NCBI GenBank assembly: GCA_018969185.1
Contig: JAGWYT010000016.1
Coordinates: 1 to 34,370 of the forward strand
Reading direction: 5' to 3'
DNA from: Rickettsiales bacterium
GTDB lineage: Bacteria > Pseudomonadota > Alphaproteobacteria > Rickettsiales > UBA1997
Length of the DNA stretch: 34,370 nt
Under the pieces are notes generated by a model. It ran no database searches. It was given only the letters and a program-made list of their open reading frames with translations, and was not told the DNA's origin. Within the stretch, counting starts at the first letter, position 1. Each line of letters starts with the position of its first letter. Shown piece by piece: positions 1 through 8,635 of this stretch. Made by a program: the position numbers and the translations under genes.

Positions 1-33
1 TGTAAAAACAACTACTTGATCTGACAGACAGTG
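1..33. repeat. Left terminal inverted repeat of the IS481-type element
   Basis: This 33-bp sequence is the exact reverse complement of 1204-1236. Base 34 no longer pairs with base 1203, so the repeat ends there. Confidence 0.95.
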
Positions 34-54
34 CAATTTCAAGCATTAATTTTT

Positions 55-1161
55 TTAATGATTTTCAATTGAATTTATAACTGAAATTTCATTGTCAAAG
101 TTATTGCTCTTGTTGTCAAAAAGATTTGATAAATTTTTCTCTTTGGCAATTTTTTTACTATCTAAAAAAGTCTGATATGGAGTTTTGCCATAACAGTATT
201 TTCCAGAGTGAGGTCGTAGTTCGTTATAGGTTCTAAGCCAATTATCTACATCTTCTTGTAGAGTTTTTAAATCAGAATAAATTTTCTTCCTAAACAAAAT
301 ATTGTAGCACTCATCTTTCATAGTTTTATGAAATCTTTCACAAATACCGTTAGTTTGAGGTGAGTTAGCTTTAGTTTTGGTATGATCAACATTTTCTGTG
401 GCAAGATATAACTCAAATGGGTGATGTTCTACTTTACCGCAATATTCAGTTCCTCTGTCAGTTAAAACTCTTAGGAGTGGAATATCGTGACTTTCAAAAA
501 AAGGAATAATCCTATCATTCATAGCATCAGCAGCTGTAAGGGCTGTTTTTTGATCATAAAGTTTAACAATTGCTACTCTTGAATAAGTATCGATAAAGGT
601 TTGTTGATAGATTTTGCCAATACCTTTGATATGACCAACATAATAAGTATCTTGAGAGCCAAGATAACCAGGATGATGAGTTTCAATTTCGCCATGAGCT
701 TCTTTAAGATTTCTATCCTTCTCAAGCGCTGATACTTGTTCTTCAGTTAAAATAATACCATCTTGTGCAACTTTAGCAGATAAAGCTTTCAGGCGTTTCT
801 TCATGGTTTCTAAATCATTTCTTATCCAAACACTTCGAACTCCGCCAGAAGAAAGAATAACGCCTTGTTTTCTAAGTTCATTAGAAGCCCTTAGTTGACC
901 ATAAGCAGGAAAAGCAATTGCAATAGCAATTACAGCCTTTTCAACATTATCAGGAACTCTATTCTTGGTTTGAGGCTTTCCTTTACGGCTAATATCCTTT
1001 AACGCAGCTTCGCCATTTGTTTCATATAAATCTCGATAGCGATAAAATGTATCACGAGAATATCCAAGAGTTTTGCAAGCTTCAGAAACATTACCAAGTT
1101 GTTTGGCAACTTCTAATAATCCAAGTTTCGGTTTAATGATTTTCTTTTCTAAATTAGTCAT
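55..1161 (-). CDS. IS481-family transposase
   Basis: A 368-residue DDE transposase. An N-terminal helix-turn-helix region (about residues 14-60, including GNVSEACKTLGYSRDTFYRY) should bind the terminal repeats. The integrase-like catalytic core follows: D171 in SQDTYYVG, the conserved FIDTYSR block (187-195, with D191), D235 in LTDRGTEYCG and E275 in GICERFHKT. After the core comes a YNELRPH motif typical of rve-type transposases. Length is normal for the family and there is no frameshift. The ATG start lies 43 bp inside the right inverted repeat. The role, moving the element by cut-and-paste or copying, is inferred from the family. Confidence 0.95.
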   Translation of the reverse strand: MTNLEKKIIKPKLGLLEVAKQLGNVSEACKTLGYSRDTFYRYRDLYETNGEAALKDISRKGKPQTKNRVPDNVEKAVIAIAIAFPAYGQLRASNELRKQGVILSSGGVRSVWIRNDLETMKKRLKALSAKVAQDGIILTEEQVSALEKDRNLKEAHGEIETHHPGYLGSQDTYYVGHIKGIGKIYQQTFIDTYSRVAIVKLYDQKTALTAADAMNDRIIPFFESHDIPLLRVLTDRGTEYCGKVEHHPFELYLATENVDHTKTKANSPQTNGICERFHKTMKDECYNILFRKKIYSDLKTLQEDVDNWLRTYNELRPHSGKYCYGKTPYQTFLDSKKIAKEKNLSNLFDNKSNNFDNEISVINSIENH

Positions 1162-1203
1162 AATTTAAGTGTCTTAAAGTTAATAAAAGATTTATTAAAT
1201 CGA

Positions 1204-1236
1204 CACTGTCTGTCAGATCAAGTAGTTGTTTTTACA
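1204..1236. repeat. Right terminal inverted repeat of the IS481-type element
   Basis: This is an exact reverse complement of bases 1-33. It lies upstream of the transposase start at 1161 and may include its promoter. Confidence 0.95.
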
Positions 1237-1263
1237 CCCCTTTTCTTTTATTTAGAAGATCGA

Positions 1264-1686
1264 TTAGTTTCTATTACCACGTCTTTCTTGACGGTTCTCA
1301 CGACGTTCTTCTTGTCTTTCTTGTCTGTTTTCCATTCTTTGTTCCATTCTATCCTTTATTTCTTCTCTTCTTTCTTGTCTATTATCTTGTCTATCTTCTC
1401 TTCTTTCTTCTCTTCTTTCTTCTCTTCTTTCTTGTCTATTATCTTGTCTATCTTCTCTTCTTTCTTGTCTATCGTCTTGTCTGCTTTCTTGTTTATTATC
1501 TTGTCTAGTAGCATGTCTAGTTTCTACTTTTTGACTAGCTCCACTACTACTTTGTCCACCTTCATGTCCGTTAGTGTTGCCAACAGCCCTACCACCGTGA
1601 TTTTCAACTCTACCACCAGCGCCTTGAGCAAATGCTGAAGGTGCAACTAAAGATAATAATACCACTAATTTAGCGAAATTTTTCAT
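1264..1686 (-). CDS. Secreted Arg/Gln/Glu-rich repeat protein
   Basis: A small exported protein of unknown function. From the ATG at 1686 it begins MKNFAKLVVLLSLVAPSAFA, a textbook Sec signal peptide with an AFA cleavage site. The frame extends four codons further to a TTG, which I did not use. The mature part starts Gly/Ser/His-rich and then becomes a run of near-perfect RQDNRQERRE-type repeats to the C-terminus, so it is highly charged and probably helical or disordered. At DNA level a 49-bp unit occurs at 1361-1409 and again at 1418-1466, so repeat number could change by slippage. Similar low-complexity periplasmic proteins exist in many proteobacteria, but I do not recognise a named family. 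It lies just outside the insertion sequence. Confidence 0.7.
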   Translation of the reverse strand: MKNFAKLVVLLSLVAPSAFAQGAGGRVENHGGRAVGNTNGHEGGQSSSGASQKVETRHATRQDNKQESRQDDRQERREDRQDNRQERREERREERREDRQDNRQERREEIKDRMEQRMENRQERQEERRENRQERRGNRN

Positions 1687-1783
1687 ATATTTATACAAAT
1701 TAAGTTATTTATAATCAGAACACCCATAAAATTACGAATCTGGGTTTTGTTGAAACTAGTTTTCAAAAACTCTTAGTCAATTT

Positions 1784-2878
1784 CTATTTGCGCAATAGAT
1801 ATTTTTCGCCACTAAATGGTTCACTCTTCTTAATAAAGAGCCTTTTATCAGCAGAAATTCCAAGCAGATTTTGTGAAATATCTTCAAGAATTTCTTTAGA
1901 GGAATAATAGCTATGTCCAAGTCCTAAAATATTATCATCAGTTAGACCAACATTAATAATATCTAAATCTGCGATAGAAGAACATGCTCCAAGGCGATCA
2001 CCACCATTAAAATTTTTTGATGCCACCATTGCCTTATCATTATTTGAACAATAGATAGTAATATGTTCGCTGCTGTTTTTAATATTTGGTAATGTTGTTC
2101 TAAATTCACTTACACCAAAATCTGGAGCATTTAGAATTAATTCATTTACTATTTTTGGATTTGAATTTTTTTCACCAAGTTTGGACAAGGCAGGAAGAAC
2201 CACTTGATGTCCCATTGAATGCACAACTAAGTTAATTCTGATATTATTTTTGTGTAAATCTTGAAGAAAATCTGCGAAAATATTGATCGAAGTCTTGGCA
2301 TTATTTTGATTATCAAGATAAGTTTTATTAATCAGGTTACTGTCAAGTATCCCTTCTTTTGCACCAGATGGCCAAGTGAATAAAACAATAGGACCTTGAT
2401 ATTTCAAATCATAAGCAATTTGAGCAGCGCGTAACAATGCTTCTTGATAGCGCACATTAAAGCCATGAACAAAAACCAAAGCGGTACGATTTGATTTTTT
2501 TAGTGAATTTATAAAGTCATCTTTTTCAATTGCTTTGGCGTCAATGGTTTTAAAATAACTGTCTGGTGATCCAATGTTATTTGGTGCAACATTTATAATT
2601 CCAACATCATGATTTTTTGGAACATTAATTTTACAAAGACCAAATTTTACTTCTGAATTTAATTCAACGCCAAAGCTTGTATTATCGCAGCTAAATGAGT
2701 TATTTACTGATTTTCGATTAGTAACAACAAATACTTCAACAACCTTATTATTAACAAAATTTTCATTATAATATTCGCTCCAAACCTCTTTTAATTTTTT
2801 TTGTAACTTCTCGTCTTTATTGGTTGTATAACAAGAGGTGAGGGTGAGTATAGCAATAAAGATAAATACTTTTTTCAT
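1784..2878 (-). CDS. Lipoprotein alpha/beta hydrolase (DUF900-like)
   Basis: A 364-residue predicted esterase or lipase of the alpha/beta hydrolase fold. The N-terminus MKKVFIFIAILTLTSCYT is a lipoprotein signal with lipobox LTSC, so the protein should be anchored in the outer or inner membrane facing the periplasm. The catalytic region has ALVFVHGFNVRYQEALLRAA (oxyanion-side HGFN block), LFTWPSGA and the nucleophile elbow VVHSMGHQVV, whose Ser is the expected nucleophile. These blocks are those of the DUF900 family. A late GLGHSYY may provide the catalytic His. The substrate is unknown. The gene stands alone between the repeat protein and a palindromic element. Confidence 0.8.
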   Translation of the reverse strand: MKKVFIFIAILTLTSCYTTNKDEKLQKKLKEVWSEYYNENFVNNKVVEVFVVTNRKSVNNSFSCDNTSFGVELNSEVKFGLCKINVPKNHDVGIINVAPNNIGSPDSYFKTIDAKAIEKDDFINSLKKSNRTALVFVHGFNVRYQEALLRAAQIAYDLKYQGPIVLFTWPSGAKEGILDSNLINKTYLDNQNNAKTSINIFADFLQDLHKNNIRINLVVHSMGHQVVLPALSKLGEKNSNPKIVNELILNAPDFGVSEFRTTLPNIKNSSEHITIYCSNNDKAMVASKNFNGGDRLGACSSIADLDIINVGLTDDNILGLGHSYYSSKEILEDISQNLLGISADKRLFIKKSEPFSGEKYLLRK

Positions 2879-2895
2879 CTAATATAACTTGAGTT

Positions 2896-3040
2896 AATCA
2901 TTGTCACAAATTCGCTTTTGCAAAAAAATGCGAGGCATTTTTATTTTTTGCCCCGCAGCGTATTTTAAACATACGTGAGGAGCAAAAAATAAAAATAACG
3001 AAGCAGTTTGAAGCAAAAGTTAGGATTTGTGACAATGATT
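2896..3040. repeat. Long palindromic element overlapping the 3' end of aroC
   Basis: The outer arms are a perfect 16-bp inverted repeat (2896-2911 and 3025-3040, containing ATTTGTGACA). An inner perfect 15-bp pair (2937-2951 and 2982-2996) flanks a further small hairpin around 2957-2976. The right arm lies inside aroC and encodes its last residues (NHCHKS and stop). It could act as a bidirectional terminator-like structure, but the layout looks more like an inserted palindromic repeat. Confidence 0.8.
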
Positions 3041-4093
3041 TAATAATAAGAAGTCGGCTAAAACACAAGCAAGCATCGCCTCACCAACAACAACGGCGCG
3101 GATTCCAACACAAGGATCATGTCTGCCTTTTGTAATTATTTCGCAATTATTGCCATTAACATCAAAAGTTTTGCGTGGAATTAAAATTGAGCTAGTAGGT
3201 TTAACGGCAAATCGTACAACTAAATCTTGACCTGATGAAATACCTCCAAGAACTCCGCCACTATGGTTTGATGAAAATTTTGTTTCACCATTTTTCATCC
3301 ACATTTCATCAGCAAGTTCGCTGCCTTTTTTTGAAGCAGCCGCCATACCATCGCCAATTTCAACGCCTTTAACGGCATTAATTCCCATCATTGCTGTAGC
3401 AATTCTGGCATCTAATTTATCGTAAATTGGTTCACCAAGACCTATTGGAACATTCTTTGCTACCACTTCAATAATTGCGCCAACTGAATCACCATTTTTT
3501 CTGATATCAAGCAGATAATCTTCAAAATTTTTTGCGGCAATTTTATCTGGGCAGAAAAAGTCATTTTTCTCAATTTCAGCAAAATCAATATTGCTGCGGT
3601 CAATTTTTTTCTCACCAATTTGTGTTAAGTAACCCGTAATTTCAATTTTTTCTTTAGATAAAATTTTACGAGCAACTGCGCCAGCTGCAACGCGCATTGC
3701 AGTTTCACGTGCTGAAGATCTGCCACCACCGCGATAATCACGAATGCCATATTTTTTAAAGTAAGTGTAGTCAGCATGTGATGGACGAAACTTGTCTTTG
3801 ATGTCACCATAATCACCACTTTTTTGATCTTCATTAAAAATCACCATACTGATTGGAGTTCCTGTAGTCTTGCCTTCAAATACTCCAGAGAAAATTTTTA
3901 CTTGATCTTTTTCTTGTCTTTGTGTGGTAAATTTTGATTGTCCTGGTCTTCTTTTATCAAGATATTTTTGAATATCATTTTCTGTTAAATCAAGCATCGA
4001 AGGACAGCCATCAACAACACATCCAATCGCTTCGCCATGGCTTTCACCCCAAGTAGTAAAAGAAAAAATTTCTCCAAATTTATTGCTGCTCAT
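3020..4093 (-). CDS. aroC: Chorismate synthase
   Basis: Catalyses the last step of the shikimate pathway, converting EPSP to chorismate with reduced FMN. The 357 residues are full length for the family. Signature blocks are present: [13 protein letters not shown] at 12-24 (with the catalytic His), the Arg-rich [20 protein letters not shown] block near residue 125, [10 protein letters not shown], and [18 protein letters not shown] near the C-terminus. The ATG start directly abuts the stop of the upstream LptC-like gene (TAAATG), so the two are translationally linked. The last half-dozen residues are encoded by the arm of a palindromic element, so the natural C-terminus has probably been replaced, though this lies outside the conserved core. 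Confidence 0.97.
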   Translation of the reverse strand: MSSNKFGEIFSFTTWGESHGEAIGCVVDGCPSMLDLTENDIQKYLDKRRPGQSKFTTQRQEKDQVKIFSGVFEGKTTGTPISMVIFNEDQKSGDYGDIKDKFRPSHADYTYFKKYGIRDYRGGGRSSARETAMRVAAGAVARKILSKEKIEITGYLTQIGEKKIDRSNIDFAEIEKNDFFCPDKIAAKNFEDYLLDIRKNGDSVGAIIEVVAKNVPIGLGEPIYDKLDARIATAMMGINAVKGVEIGDGMAAASKKGSELADEMWMKNGETKFSSNHSGGVLGGISSGQDLVVRFAVKPTSSILIPRKTFDVNGNNCEIITKGRHDPCVGIRAVVVGEAMLACVLADFLLLNHCHKS

Positions 4094-4522
4094 TTATTTT
4101 TTTTCAGTTGAGTTAAGAATTAAAACTGGATGACCAGAAAAAACTAAATGATTTCCTTCATCAGTTATTTGCAAAGTATCTGCTGTAATATCGCCAATTT
4201 TCCCATTAGCATGAACTTTATACATCGTAACTTCCTTTTCATTTTCGTGATAGGCTTTATCAGCTTCGATGTGATAAATTTCATTATCATTATATTGAAA
4301 ATCAATGCGTGGATTGGTCATGATTTTTGTGGTCTTATATTTTTTTGGATCTGACTGATAATTGCTAATAATTTTAATAGAATTATTTGTTTTATTAATG
4401 GCGTGGAATATGTAAAACAGCACGCCGCCAACAATTAAAAAATAACAAAAAACGGTTAGATAGTTTTTTATTTTTAAGTGTGATTCAATTATTTTTAGAA
4501 CTTTTAAAGTATGTTCGTCCAT
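4094..4522 (-). CDS. lptC: LptC-like LPS export protein
   Basis: Predicted bitopic inner-membrane protein that would pass lipopolysaccharide from LptBFG to the periplasmic LptA bridge. The protein has one N-terminal membrane segment (about residues 21-42 from the chosen start, YLTVFCYFLIVGGVLFYIF) and then a beta-rich periplasmic domain with the LptC/DUF1239 pattern: NPRIDFQYNDNEIYHIEADK, then NGKIGDITADTL and HLVFSGHPVLILN. I chose the ATG at 4522, 4 bases after the folB stop. The frame runs upstream to a TTG inside folB, which would overlap folB by 20 bases and has no better ribosome site. The gene is short for LptC, as usual in alphaproteobacteria. The gene order folB-lptC-aroC suggests a single transcript. 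Confidence 0.75.
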   Translation of the reverse strand: MDEHTLKVLKIIESHLKIKNYLTVFCYFLIVGGVLFYIFHAINKTNNSIKIISNYQSDPKKYKTTKIMTNPRIDFQYNDNEIYHIEADKAYHENEKEVTMYKVHANGKIGDITADTLQITDEGNHLVFSGHPVLILNSTEKK

Positions 4523-4526
4523 TAAT

Positions 4527-4877
4527 TTATTTGTTCTCTTGTTCAATTGTTACAGAAAAAGATTCAAGCATTTCTACTGCTCCCACCTTATCAATTTCTA
4601 ATTTACATTTGTTAATTCTTTTATCTTCTAAAATTTTATCCATTACATCTTGTGCCATTCTTTCCACTAATTGGTAGTTTTTACTCGCAATTAATTTTTT
4701 GATTTTATTAACAATATGGTCGTAATCAATGGCATCAGTTATTTTATCGCTTCTAAGTGCCTCATTGAAATTAGTGTGAATTTCAACATTAATAAGAATT
4801 TCGCGATCAATATTTTTTTCCCAATCGTGAATTCCAATGACTGTTTTTAGATGAAGATTTTTTATTTTAATTATCAT
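4527..4877 (-). CDS. folB: Dihydroneopterin aldolase
   Basis: Folate-pathway enzyme that cleaves 7,8-dihydroneopterin to 6-hydroxymethyl-dihydropterin and glycolaldehyde. At 116 residues it has the standard size. Visible family features are the N-terminal IKNLHLKTVIGIHDWEKN, the DYDHIVNKI block (49-58), LVERMAQDVMDKIL with Glu72, and C-terminal CKLEIDKVGA with the expected catalytic Lys97. It is the first gene of the minus-strand folB-lptC-aroC group. Expression probably starts in the 4878-5021 region, which it shares divergently with the thioredoxin gene. No other folate genes lie in the window. Confidence 0.93.
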   Translation of the reverse strand: MIIKIKNLHLKTVIGIHDWEKNIDREILINVEIHTNFNEALRSDKITDAIDYDHIVNKIKKLIASKNYQLVERMAQDVMDKILEDKRINKCKLEIDKVGAVEMLESFSVTIEQENK

Positions 4878-4947
4878 TGATTAATTGCAATTTATGTGAC
4901 TTAATGACATTTTCTTGAGATATCTGTTTAAGATCAAGATCTTTTTA

Positions 4948-4991
4948 ACCTCTTTTGAAAAAGGAGGTGGCATTTAAGCGCAGCTTAAATG
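4948..4991. repeat. Double hairpin in the folB/thioredoxin divergent region
   Basis: Two adjacent hairpins: an ACCTCTTTTG / AAAAAGGAGGT stem (4948-4968) and a perfect 9-bp stem CATTTAAGC / GCTTAAATG with a 3-base loop (4971-4991). The second is followed by GACGGAGGAT, which lies 20-30 bases before the start at 5022. It could be a small palindromic repeat or part of a leader. Confidence 0.6.
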
Positions 4992-5021
4992 ACGGAGGAT
5001 TTAATTTTAGGGTAAAACTTT

Positions 5022-5666
5022 ATGTCAGATTCAAAAATCGTCTCGTTACAAAAATATAAGGAGTCGAAAAGATTTAAACAAATTTGGCAGGTTTTTCTAA
5101 GGAGTAGAAGAATGATTTTTTTAGTAATTATATTAGCAATATGTTTAGGCTCTGTGCTATGGAGTTTCTTGATTGAAAATCCTGCGCGCCTTGATGTGCA
5201 AATTCCAAAATCAAACAATATTACTTTCAATAATTCAAAAGCTGTTGCAATGACAACTGCGCAATTAGCAAGCGAATTTGAGAATAATGAAGGAAAACCA
5301 ATTTTACTTTATATTTACACAACATGGTGCTCAAGCTGCGTTAAGCAAACTCCTGTAATTAATGAAATTGCACGTGAATTTCAAAATACGGAATTAAAAG
5401 TTATTGCAATTGCAATTGATAAAGACCTTGATTCTTCTAGGTTACAATCACATTTAAATCATTTTGGTGATCTTTATTTTGAACCACGTTATTTAGTTTT
5501 TAAAGATGGATTTGTTGAATTTTTAAGAAAGAAAAAAATTAATTATCAGGGAAAAATTCCTTATACAATTTTTATTTCACAATATGGTGATATTGTTACC
5601 AAATATGTTGGAGCAAAGAGCCATAATTACCTGCGTAATAAGATAATTAAAGAAATTTATCAGTAA
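5022..5666 (+). CDS. Membrane-anchored TlpA/ResA-like thioredoxin
   Basis: A 214-residue thiol-disulfide protein acting outside the cytoplasmic membrane. A cytoplasmic N-terminus of about 29 residues is followed by one membrane anchor (about 30-51) and a periplasmic thioredoxin fold. The active site is TTWCSSCVKQ (Cys103 and Cys106), followed by AIAIDKD and the cis-Pro region KIPYTIFI. Such proteins reduce apocytochrome or copper-site cysteines in cytochrome maturation. A link with the Cox11-like gene 1.8 kb away is possible but not shown. Its stop overlaps the cysS start by one base (TAATG), so the two are translationally coupled. Confidence 0.85.
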   Translation: MSDSKIVSLQKYKESKRFKQIWQVFLRSRRMIFLVIILAICLGSVLWSFLIENPARLDVQIPKSNNITFNNSKAVAMTTAQLASEFENNEGKPILLYIYTTWCSSCVKQTPVINEIAREFQNTELKVIAIAIDKDLDSSRLQSHLNHFGDLYFEPRYLVFKDGFVEFLRKKKINYQGKIPYTIFISQYGDIVTKYVGAKSHNYLRNKIIKEIYQ

Positions 5667-7042
5667 TGCAAATAACAGTTTTTAATACATTAACTCGCAA
5701 AGAAGAAATTCTAAAAACAATAGACCCAAAACATTTGAAAATGTATGTTTGCGGGCCAACGGTTTATGATCGTCCGCATCTTGGTAATGCAAGAAGCGTT
5801 GTGGTTTATGATTTATGGTTTCGCTTTTTTAAAGAAATATTTCCGCAAGTTACTTATGTTAGAAATATTACTGATGTTGACGATAAAATTAATGCTGCTG
5901 CTTTGGCACAAAAAATTTCAATTCAAGAATTAACAAAAAAAATTACCGAACAGTTTTATCATGATATAGACGCGTTAAATGTTCTGCGACCAACCATTGA
6001 GCCACGTGCAACTGAGCATATTTCTGAAATGATAAATATGATTGAGCAATTAATCAAAAATGGTTTTGCTTATGAAAATTCTGGTCACGTTTTATTTGAT
6101 GTTAGTTCTTACAAAGAATATGGGAAACTTTCAAATCGTAGCCTTGATGAGATGATTGCTGGCGCAAGAGTTGAAATTGCTGATTACAAAAAAAATCCTC
6201 TTGATTTTGTGTTATGGAAACCAGCCGACGCGGATGATGATATTTCAAGTATTTTTGACAGCCCTTGGGGCAAAGGCCGTCCGGGTTGGCACATTGAATG
6301 TTCAGCAATGAGTTTTAAATATCTTGGTGCTAATTTTGACGTGCATGGTGGTGGGGCAGATTTACAATTTCCACATCATGAAAATGAAATTGCTCAAACA
6401 TGCTGTGCCATAGAGAAGTCAAACTTTGCCACTTATTTTATTCATAATGGATTTTTGACAGTGAATGGTGAAAAAATGAGTAAATCGCTGAAAAATTTTA
6501 TCACTGTAAAAGATCTTTTGGATCAAGAAATTAGTGGAATTGTGATTCGCTATATTTTGCTCTCAAGCCATTATCGTAAGCCTTTTGACTATAATCAAAA
6601 AGTTGTTGATGATGCTAAAAAATCAATCGATAAATTTTATAATTTATTTACAAAAGATGATTTAAAAAACTTTTCGAAAGCAAATAAAAATGATTTATTA
6701 GATGAGGTGTTTGCTTATTTTGCGGATGATTTAAATATGGCAAAAGTTTTTTCTTTATTGCATGAAACTGCTAAAAAAATCAAAGAAGGAAACGACTCTA
6801 ACTTAAAGTTGCAATTCCTGCAAGTGCTTGATTTTCTTGGTTTTATTGATGTTAATTTTTTTGATAAAAAAACTTCATCAGATAAGATTGATGAATCTTA
6901 CGTCAAAGATCAAATTGTACTTCGTATTAAAGCTAAGCAAGAAAAAAATTGGCAATTGGCAGATCAAATTCGTGATGATTTATTAAAACAAGGAATTGTG
7001 CTTAAAGACACAAAAGACGGCACTTCGTGGGAATCAATTTAA
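5666..7042 (+). CDS. cysS: Cysteinyl-tRNA synthetase
   Basis: Class I aminoacyl-tRNA synthetase charging tRNA-Cys, 458 residues, full length. Features in order: [15 protein letters not shown] (zinc Cys29 and the HIGH-type motif HLGN at 38-41), [12 protein letters not shown] (second zinc Cys), the [18 protein letters not shown] block (zinc His), KMSKS at 270-274 ([10 protein letters not shown]), and a helical anticodon-binding domain to the C-terminus. The start ATG overlaps the stop of the thioredoxin gene, and there is no separate ribosome site of note. Confidence 0.98.
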   Translation: MQITVFNTLTRKEEILKTIDPKHLKMYVCGPTVYDRPHLGNARSVVVYDLWFRFFKEIFPQVTYVRNITDVDDKINAAALAQKISIQELTKKITEQFYHDIDALNVLRPTIEPRATEHISEMINMIEQLIKNGFAYENSGHVLFDVSSYKEYGKLSNRSLDEMIAGARVEIADYKKNPLDFVLWKPADADDDISSIFDSPWGKGRPGWHIECSAMSFKYLGANFDVHGGGADLQFPHHENEIAQTCCAIEKSNFATYFIHNGFLTVNGEKMSKSLKNFITVKDLLDQEISGIVIRYILLSSHYRKPFDYNQKVVDDAKKSIDKFYNLFTKDDLKNFSKANKNDLLDEVFAYFADDLNMAKVFSLLHETAKKIKEGNDSNLKLQFLQVLDFLGFIDVNFFDKKTSSDKIDESYVKDQIVLRIKAKQEKNWQLADQIRDDLLKQGIVLKDTKDGTSWESI

Positions 7043-7055
7043 AATATTTTAATAC

Positions 7056-7223
7056 GTCATCCTGAGCCTTAGAATTTGTTTTACAAATTCTTGGCGAAGG
7101 ATCTCATGCGTTTTGAGTTTTTTTAAATTTGCACAAAAGAATTTTGTTTAAATAGTATGAGATCCTTCCCAAAGAAAAAGTAGAGCAGCAATCTGCTTAA
7201 CTTTTTCTATGGTTCAGGATGAC
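7056..7223. repeat. Palindromic repeat, GAAGGATCTC type
   Basis: Ends form a perfect 10-bp inverted repeat, GTCATCCTGA at 7056-7065 and TCAGGATGAC at 7214-7223. Inside are GAAGGATCTCAT near 7096 and its complement ATGAGATCCTTC near 7158. The AATTTGTTTTACAAATT segment at 7072-7088 is itself a hairpin. Related sequence recurs near 7370, 9610, 14050 and 14088. The 412-base gap between cysS and the next gene holds this and the following element, and I see no gene in it. Confidence 0.85.
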
Positions 7224-7266
7224 AGTGGTGTAGTAAATTTTAATTTTTATTTTAGTTTATTTTTTA

Positions 7267-7446
7267 GGATTTGTTCTGAACAAATCCCATTATTTTGTTA
7301 ACACAAACCGCCCTCTGGCGGTTCATAAACAGACCCACGGCTTTGCCGAGGGTAATTGACTTCTGAGCGCGGCGAAGGATCTAGTGCGTTTCACGAGATC
7401 TTCTGTCTAGAATTTCTAAAAGAAAATCTAGAGCTCAAGATGACAT
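7267..7446. repeat. Cluster of three hairpins plus a partial GATCTC palindrome
   Basis: Three consecutive hairpins: GGATTTGTTC/GAACAAATCC (7267-7287), AACCGCC/GGCGGTT with a 4-base loop (7306-7323), and a CGGC/GCCG stem within 7334-7352. After these comes a diverged element with GGCGAAGGATCTAG and CACGAGATCTTCTG arms, ending AGATGACATT near 7446. It looks like several repeat insertions side by side. No coding potential is evident. Confidence 0.65.
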
Positions 7447-7454
7447 TAAAATAA

Positions 7455-7958
7455 TTAATCTATTCTATAACCAATTGAAATAACTTGCTTTTGGTCTTCT
7501 TTAAATGACTTATCGCTTTCAATATCAGAATCAATTTTAAATGATGCTTGAAGGCTCATTTCTTTACCTTTAGAGATTATATGATCTTCAAAGCAAAGAC
7601 AATCAATACGTTTTACATATTCTTCAAAATTATCCGGTGAAATATGAAATTGTGGTCTAAATTTTACAGCATCGTTAGAGAGATTTTTGACTCTATAATT
7701 GACAACATTCTTTCTTCCTGAAACCGTGCGAATTGTGTCATATCCATCAACTATAAATTCAAGTTTCTTATTATTGCTTTCTGCAGTTAGAACAATATTA
7801 ATTGGTGTGCTGCCTTCAAAATCAGGAATCAAATCACTAAGATAAAATTTTTGACATTTTCCACTGAATTCGCAAAACCAGTTATAAGGCCGCGTTGCGA
7901 TTAGACAAAGAATAAATATGAGAAATGAATAAACAAAAAATCTTGTCAAAGGGCGCAT
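7455..7958 (-). CDS. ctaG: Cox11/CtaG-like cytochrome oxidase copper chaperone (divergent)
   Basis: Probable copper-delivery protein for the CuB site of cytochrome c oxidase. The 167 residues start with one membrane segment (about 7-22), then RPYNWFCEFSG, which corresponds to the P-x-Y-x-x-F-C block of Cox11, and a periplasmic beta-sandwich domain. The C-terminal half has the family-like FRPQFHISPDNFEEYVKRID followed by C120-L-C122-F, the position of the copper-binding CFCF motif, and a closing ISIGYRID strand where the family has a TLSYTF-like end. Overall similarity is weak and the protein is shorter than typical Cox11, so this is a divergent member. It stands alone between palindromic repeats and divergent from pdxH. 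Confidence 0.7.
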   Translation of the reverse strand: MRPLTRFFVYSFLIFILCLIATRPYNWFCEFSGKCQKFYLSDLIPDFEGSTPINIVLTAESNNKKLEFIVDGYDTIRTVSGRKNVVNYRVKNLSNDAVKFRPQFHISPDNFEEYVKRIDCLCFEDHIISKGKEMSLQASFKIDSDIESDKSFKEDQKQVISIGYRID

Positions 7959-8033
7959 TTTTTCTTGGATTTTAATTAATAATTCTGAATAACTATTAGA
8001 GAGATAGTTCCGATAATTTTTTATTTCAATAAA

Positions 8034-8630
8034 ATGATAGTAGATTTTGAAACTCCATTTGCAAAATTCAAAGAATGGTTTGAAAAAGCAAAAACAAATG
8101 GTTCTATTGTTGAACCTACAGCCATGTGCCTTGCAACTGTTGATGAAAATGGTTGTCCATCAGCAAGAATGATTTTATTAAAAAAATTTGATGAAAGAGG
8201 ATTTTGTTTTTTTACTAACTTGACCAGTAGGAAAGGTAAAGAATTAGTGCAAAATCAAAATGTGGCTTTGTGCTTTTATTGGGGGGTTCTTGGAATGCAA
8301 ATCAGAATCGAAGGAAGTGTTGAAAAGGTTTCGATTAAAGAAGCTGATGATTATTTTTTATCGCGTCGTCGTGGCAGCCAAATAGGGGCTTGGGCTTCTA
8401 AACAATCATGTGAAATGGCAGATTGGCAAGAATTTCAAGATAGAATTACCAAAATTACTGAAGATTTTGATGGTCAGGATGTGCCACGTCCGCCATTCTG
8501 GTCAGGTTTTAGGGTTATTCCAAAAAGAATTGAATTTTGGTCTGAAGGTGAATTTAGAATCCATCACAGAGAGGTTTTCGTGAAGCTTGAAGACAAAGAA
8601 AAATGGCAGTTGCAAAAATTATATCCGTAA
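8034..8630 (+). CDS. pdxH: Pyridoxamine 5'-phosphate oxidase
   Basis: FMN enzyme that oxidises pyridoxamine or pyridoxine 5'-phosphate to pyridoxal 5'-phosphate. Its 198 residues are the normal length. Recognisable blocks are EPTAMCLATVDENGCPSAR, MILLKKFDERGFCFFTNLTS, SRKGKEL, ALCFYWGVLGMQIRIEGSVE, SRRRGSQIGAWASKQS, and the C-terminal RPPFWSGFRVIPKRIEFW with RIHHR. The C-terminus is KLYP, as is usual in the family. There is no obvious Shine-Dalgarno before the ATG. Confidence 0.97.
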   Translation: MIVDFETPFAKFKEWFEKAKTNGSIVEPTAMCLATVDENGCPSARMILLKKFDERGFCFFTNLTSRKGKELVQNQNVALCFYWGVLGMQIRIEGSVEKVSIKEADDYFLSRRRGSQIGAWASKQSCEMADWQEFQDRITKITEDFDGQDVPRPPFWSGFRVIPKRIEFWSEGEFRIHHREVFVKLEDKEKWQLQKLYP

Positions 8631-8635
8631 ATCAC

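Larger units (their letters stand above)
1..1236 (-). mobile_element. Complete IS481-family insertion sequence
   Basis: The element is bounded by perfect 33-bp inverted repeats that begin TGTAAAAACAAC on the left and end GTTGTTTTTACA on the right. A single transposase gene reads leftward and fills nearly all of the interior. TGT...ACA ends and a single DDE transposase are normal for IS481-type elements. The left end falls on base 1 of the window, so the target-site duplication cannot be checked. Gene and ends are intact, so the copy may be active. Confidence 0.93.

Noticed and set aside
1288-1638. 116-residue plus-strand ORF, Ser/Phe/Leu-rich
   Set aside because: It is the complement of the RQ-repeat gene; the low-complexity DNA stays open in both directions, and only the minus-strand frame has a signal peptide and stop in context.
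6102-6308. Small minus-strand ORF inside cysS
   Set aside because: It lies wholly inside a conserved synthetase gene and resembles nothing.
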